Assembly: GCA_022432975.1 (NCBI GenBank)
Contig: CM039515.1
Location: 20,711,554 to 20,775,553, forward strand
Direction of reading: 5' to 3'
DNA from: Begonia masoniana
Lineage: Eukaryota; Streptophyta; Magnoliopsida; Cucurbitales; Begoniaceae
DNA: 64,000 nt
This document shows positions 59,911 to 64,000 of the stretch, piece by piece. Within the stretch, counting starts at the first letter, position 1, and each line of letters opens with the position of its first letter. The notes beneath the pieces were generated by a model, which was not told where the DNA came from, did no database searches, and saw nothing but the letters and a program-made list of their open reading frames with translations. The position numbers and the translations under genes are program-made.

Positions 59911-60655
59911 AGATGTTAAACGGGCGGGCTGGCTCGCTAGCCCGCCCGCTCGGCTCGTTACTGTAGCGGGTTTGGCTCGAGTCACACAGGCGAGTCGAGC
60001 CGAGCTCGGACATCCCGGCTCGCGAGCCCGTTAATGACCGAGCTCAACGAGCCTGCTCGCGAGCTGGCTCGTCAAGCCCAGCTCGGGCCCTGAGGCCTGA
60101 GCGGAGAGCGCTGTCTCGCTGACTGCTGAGCCCTCTCCGACGCGGTGACGCCCGACAATCGACAATCTCCGACAGTCCGACTCTTCGATGTCTCGGTGCA
60201 GCCCATCTCCGATGCTCAGGGGCACTCTCCGGCGCCTCTCTGCCGCTCGACAGAAGAGGAAGAAATGGCTGAATGCTGAATTGCTACGCTCGACAGAAGA
60301 CTAGAAGAGGAAGAAATGACTGAATGCTGAATTGCTGATTGATCGGCTCTGCCTCTCTAAGTCTCTAGGGTTATGTTAAAATTTTGGGAAAGAAAAGTAA
60401 AAACTCAAAAGAAATGTTGATCGACTATACTACTATATGCGATTGATCATTGATCTGCTATTTTGCTTGTAAATTATAATGAAATAACTCAATAAGTATA
60501 CTTGATTATTGTGAATTTGTGATTGCGTCGTTGCGAATTGCGATACAATATTACAATAACAGTTAACAAATAACAATTAAGTATTAACTATTAAATAACA
60601 ATAACAATTAAGTATTAACTATTAAATAACAATTAAGTATTAACTATTGTCTAAG
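59911..60655. other. GC-rich GCTCG/CGAGC stretch, possible hAT-type end, then AT-rich spacer
   Basis: Begins AGATGTTAAACGGGCGGGC and is dense in GGCTCG, CGAGCC and GAGCTCG words up to about 60100, the look of a subterminal region of some hAT elements, but no paired terminal repeat was found. 60240-60340 contains a duplicated CGACAGAAGA...GAGGAAGAAATG segment, and 60545-60655 an AACAATTAAGTATTAACTAT repeat. No gene supported. Confidence 0.4.
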
Positions 60656-60656
60656 T

Positions 60657-60945
60657 CTATTTACAGAATGAATGCGAATCACAGAGACATGGTCGATTGA
60701 GCGGCTCTTTATGAGCGATCAATCGGCTCTTGCTATTCAAAGCAAGTGTCGACACCTAACATAACAGGTCGACACCTAACGACTCATTTTATTCAAACTG
60801 TCTATTACAGAATGAATGAGAATCACAGAGACATGGCCGATTGATCGGCTCTTTATGAGCGATCAATCGGCTTTTGCTACTTCAAAGAAAGTGTCGACAC
60901 CTAACATAACAGGTCGACACCTAACAACTAATTTTATTCAAAGTG
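60657..60945 (+). repeat. Two tandem 144-bp copies with GTGTCGACAC and CGATCAATCGGC motifs
   Basis: Each copy has AGAATGAATGMGAATCACAG, inverted-repeat words of the CCGATTGATCGGCT / AGCGATCAATCGGC type, then GTGTCGACACCTAACATAAC and GGTCGACACCTAAC. It lies just upstream of the transposon-protein ORF and probably contains its promoter. Confidence 0.9.
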
Positions 60946-61062
60946 TCGACCAAAAACCCTAACTATCGAACCTTCTCTCTCGAGTCTCGAGTGTCAATCT
61001 CTGATTCTCTCATCAGCTATTTTCTTCTGATATTCATCTCTTCTCTTCATTTTATACCTCTA

Positions 61063-62388
61063 ATGGCTTCATCATCTCGCAGCAAACTCACCGTTCATAA
61101 AAGGAGATCAAAGAATGCTACTCCAGCCGCTGAAATTGACCAACAACCTACATGGCCTTCTCCTTTATTCAAGAATTCTGATTCATTGAAACGGTATGAC
61201 GATGATTTCCAGTTCAAATCCCTGATTTTAAGTAGAAGAGTGGAATTTTATGATTTATGTAGCTTAAATTTGGAACAGCCATTAAAGTCTTTGGGATTGT
61301 ATGAGTTGTTTGATTTTGATGGACCTTACATTGAAACTCAAGTGAGAATGTTCTACGCAAATTTAGAACATTCTTCGAGTCCTCTCAAAATTATTAGTTA
61401 TGTGTATGGAAAACACATAGAGATCTCCCCAAGTTCAATAAATACAATTTTAGAATGTGAGTTCAACAACCAGACTGAATGTTATTATGAGACAGGTAAG
61501 GATCCTGATTTTGTGGGCACTGGTGAAGGATCTGAATTTTTGAGAATGATTGTTAAGGATCCAAATCAATTCCTTCCATTGAAACCGAAGGCTAATGATT
61601 TACATGTACGTGCACGACTCATCCACCATATGATTACATACAATCTCTTACCAAGAGATGGACATAGAGATCATATTAGTGGGATGGATCTCTATATTTT
61701 ATATAAAATCTTTCGAGGTGAATTATTTAATGTTGGGTACGTCATTTTGAAACGGATGCTGCAAGTATTCAGCAACTCAGCCAAGTCCTTACCCTTTAAT
61801 CTTCTTCCAATGAAGATTTTTGAGTTCAATAATGTCCAAATTCCTAGTTCAGAAACTCGATTACCTTTGAAGAAGACTGACATCTACACCACTTCCTCTC
61901 TAGCAAGAATGAGGATAGTAGTCAATGCGACTGGGGAGTGGATTTTCAAAGGAGAACAAGGTGGTCCATCTGGGGTACCCTCACATATGGAAATCGACGA
62001 GGGTGGTAACGAGCAAAGACATGATACTGAACCCCACTCCAATGCATCTAGAGGAAACTTCTCTCATATTAAGGAAATGGTCAACACTTTGGAGGCAAGA
62101 CCGGCAAGTATAGCCAGCATTGGCACCGCTTTTGACTCCTTTCAGAACGTAATTCTCGATAGCTTTGATCAGATGGAAGTTCGGATGGATGCTAAGATGT
62201 ACGCGATGGCAACTGAATTCCGTGAAGGAATCAATGAGGTTCACCAGCATCTTGATTATCTTCAAGATTATTGGGATGGCAGAGTAGAGCCTCCAGCGGA
62301 TCCTCCAGTCGATCCTCCAGTAGATCCTCCAGTTGATCCTTTTATTCCTTTTGAGTTTGACGATCCATGTTACTCTCCATCTCAGTGA
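61063..62388 (+). CDS. Putative plant transposon protein (Athila ORF1-like), 441 aa
   Basis: An uninterrupted ORF; ATG at 61063 (MASSSRSKLTVHKRRSKNAT) is preferred over an in-frame ATG at 60943 because the extra stretch looks non-coding and overlaps the upstream repeat. RRVEFYDLCSLNLEQPLKSL and FDFDGPYIETQVRMFYANL resemble the putative plant transposon protein domain associated with Athila-type retroelements (recognised from memory). YGKHIEISPSSINTIL and RARLIHHMITYNLLPRDGHRDHISGMDLYIL, read as separate stretches, continue that domain. The C-terminal part has a charged coiled-coil-like region (EFREGINEVHQHLDYLQDYW) and a Pro-Asp repeat (DPPVDPPVDP). No gag, protease or polymerase is next to it. 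A domesticated gene or a captured transposon ORF are both possible. Confidence 0.72.
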   Translation: MASSSRSKLTVHKRRSKNATPAAEIDQQPTWPSPLFKNSDSLKRYDDDFQFKSLILSRRVEFYDLCSLNLEQPLKSLGLYELFDFDGPYIETQVRMFYANLEHSSSPLKIISYVYGKHIEISPSSINTILECEFNNQTECYYETGKDPDFVGTGEGSEFLRMIVKDPNQFLPLKPKANDLHVRARLIHHMITYNLLPRDGHRDHISGMDLYILYKIFRGELFNVGYVILKRMLQVFSNSAKSLPFNLLPMKIFEFNNVQIPSSETRLPLKKTDIYTTSSLARMRIVVNATGEWIFKGEQGGPSGVPSHMEIDEGGNEQRHDTEPHSNASRGNFSHIKEMVNTLEARPASIASIGTAFDSFQNVILDSFDQMEVRMDAKMYAMATEFREGINEVHQHLDYLQDYWDGRVEPPADPPVDPPVDPPVDPFIPFEFDDPCYSPSQ

Positions 62389-62390
62389 CA

Positions 62391-62640
62391 TTTTTTTTTG
62401 TTTGTGTGCTTCTCTTTGTCTATGAAAATTATAATTTGTTTGTAAATTGTAATTATTGAAATTTGAATGATTGAATATTGAGTTACTTTTTTTCTTTTTG
62501 TTCAGACGTACAGTTGTTAGTCTTAGTTGTACTTCTCTATAATATCTGTTTTAGAGTTGGAGTCACTTTTGCAATGTTTAAAATGAAATTTTATTTGTGT
62601 TGAATTACTGCAATTGTTTTTTTTTTATAATGTCAAAGCG
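62391..62640. other. 3' flank of the transposon-protein ORF
   Basis: T-rich and AT-rich sequence, likely 3' UTR; no other feature seen. Confidence 0.4.
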
Positions 62641-62644
62641 AGTC

Positions 62645-62795
62645 TGCGAGTGTCGACCAGAACTCAGTAGTGTCGACCATAACTCACTAGTGTCGACCAG
62701 AAATTACTAGTGTCGACCCCAAGTTTTAATGGATAAAAATTAAAAACAGAGCCAATTCAAGTGTCGATCGAAATATAAAGGTGTCGATGGGACGA
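62645..62795 (+). repeat. Cluster of AGTGTCGACC repeats downstream of the ORF
   Basis: AGTGTCGACC occurs four times between 62645 and 62720 at about 22-bp spacing, followed by the diverged AGTGTCGATCG and GGTGTCGATGG. The same GTGTCGAC core occurs upstream of the ORF at 60747 and 60890. Confidence 0.9.
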
Positions 62796-63009
62796 CCCTT
62801 AAACTATTCTAAATTTTCCCGTAATTATTATTTTTATATACTTAAGACTTTAAATCTAACGTTCGAGCGGAAATAAAACTTTTAAAATTGGAATTGGTGA
62901 AGTTTATACTTTTAAATCATTTGACAAAACTTAAAAACAATTTAAATAAAACTTAAAACAATTAATTAAAACAATCGCAGGGGAAAAAAGGGACGTTTGT
63001 CCCTAAAAT

Positions 63010-63300
63010 GATGGGGCGATCGATCGCCCATTCAGGCGATCGATCGCCAGTTATAAAAGGGAGGGGCGATCATGATCGCCCCTCGCTGTGGTGAACGATC
63101 GCCTCGCGATCGTTCACCGGGCGATCGATCGCCTCGCGATCGTTCGCCGGGCGATCGATCGCCTCGCGATCGTTCGCCGGGAGATCGATCGCCTCGCGAT
63201 CGTTCACCGGGCGATCGATTGCCACACGCTTTGGAATTTTCCAGAGCGTGGCGACCAAAGGGGCGATCGATTCCCTCCTTAGGAGATCGATCGCCACCCT
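63010..63300 (+). repeat. Array of GGCGATCGATCGCC palindromes
   Basis: GGCGATCGATCGCC-type palindromes alternate with CGCGATCGTTCRCCGG at about 40-bp spacing (63095-63230), with further copies on either side, including a decayed CGATTCCC. The unit reads open in several frames (RSPGDRSPRD) as an artefact. Confidence 0.9.
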
Positions 63301-63791
63301 CCCCGAAATTTCAATTCCAGGGAGCGGCTTCCTCCCCTTTTCCCTTTTTCTCTTCCTCTTCCATTCTTTCTTTTCCATTCTTCTTCTCATTCATACACAT
63401 TAATAGACACAATAACATCATAATATAAACTCACTCATATCCTCATCCTTTTCGCACTTCACCCAATCACCCTAAATAACGACTCAAAACGTAATTTAAA
63501 ACGAAGTACATTTTCACAAAAACGAACTGCGTGGATCCATTTTAAAACCAAACATTTCCTCCTGCTAAAATCACCAAGCAGTTCATAAAAATCTCGACAG
63601 AAATCTTAACAAAATGTTTTATAAATTCAATTTACCAAAACGTTTAAAAAACATCAAAACGTAACCTATCAACTAATCAGATCCAAACATTCTAATATGT
63701 TCAACTATACATTTTATATTAACCAACAAATCCCAAAATACATACACACATCCCCACCGGTCAAAACGCACCGACTGCCCAGCGCACTCCC
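63301..63791. other. Transposon-like flank, AT-rich
   Basis: No gene. On the minus strand near 63530 it reads GGATCCACGCAGTTC, similar to CGATCCACGCAGTTT at 46627-46641, so part of this is probably an inverted LTR-like element of the 42457 class. Confidence 0.4.
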
Positions 63792-64000
63792 TGTAATATC
63801 CCGGCTTTTTGGGATATTATTATTTTAATATAAATGGTATTTTAGTAAATATGTCAAATCAATCCCGTTTCTCAAAAAGAAAGCGTCATTATGATCCTAA
63901 CGATTAATAGGAATTTTAAGGAAATTATGAGAATTTTCGGAGTTTAGACGCTATATTCCGAGTAAATACATTTATCGAAATGTAAATGACGTTTTAGTAA
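63792..64000 (+). mobile_element. Left end of another LTR-like element (runs off the window)
   Basis: Starts TGTAATATCCCGGCTTTTTG, comparable with TGTAACACCCGAGTTTTTCG at 42457 and similar starts at 3951 and 47685. Only 209 bp are present. Confidence 0.55.

Noticed and set aside
63070..63428. RSPGDRSPRD/DREAIDRPANDREAID repeat ORFs on both strands
   Set aside because: These are products of the GGCGATCGATCGCC repeat array, open in several frames by repeat structure.

Overview
This is nuclear DNA of a flowering plant, probably a eudicot (inference). The window has GT-AG introns, a chloroplast-type phytyl ester synthase gene, a plant WDR48/LRS1-like gene, a U1 snRNA gene, a captured AP2/ERF gene fragment, hAT and Mutator-like DNA transposons, and Cassandra-type TRIMs carrying 5S rRNA-derived sequence. 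The species cannot be named from the sequence.

Layout. 1-16.2 kb is a transposon and repeat zone with pieces of long TG...CA (LTR-like) elements, a broken hAT, a young three-LTR Cassandra, and five very long simple or tandem arrays: a 1,639-nt A run, 293 x TTCTC, a heptamer field ending in 294 x TTCACAA, 62 x 33 bp and 177 x 13 bp. 16.8-19.7 kb is a decayed hAT copy on the minus strand. 20.0-27.1 kb is a complete 13-exon PES gene (minus). 27.8-30.1 kb holds two neighbouring Mutator-like elements: a foldback element with perfect 9-bp target duplications and a Pack-MULE carrying a frameshifted DREB/ERF fragment. 33.6-41.5 kb is a complete WD40 gene (minus). 41.76-53.5 kb is a hAT transposon with an 8-bp target duplication, interrupted by three LTR-like elements, one nested inside another, each with exact 5-bp duplications. 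54.8-55.3 kb is an intact single-exon GNAT acetyltransferase gene (plus). 56.8-57.0 kb is a U1 snRNA locus (minus). 57-64 kb returns to transposon-rich DNA with a second Cassandra, an ORF of the putative plant transposon protein type, and arrays of self-complementary motifs.

The three ordinary protein genes do not form a pathway; they are isolated genes between transposon blocks. The most interesting pattern lies in the LTR-like elements. Five of them share one apparent leader architecture: a small exon-like segment ending CAG|GTAAGT, a GC-rich hairpin starting 20-23 nt after the donor, the sequence CTACRYCR, then a tandem array whose unit differs in each element, then a TAG or CAG acceptor. 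The donor is an exact complement of the 5' arm of the U1 gene found in the same window. Splicing is predicted by eye and not demonstrated.
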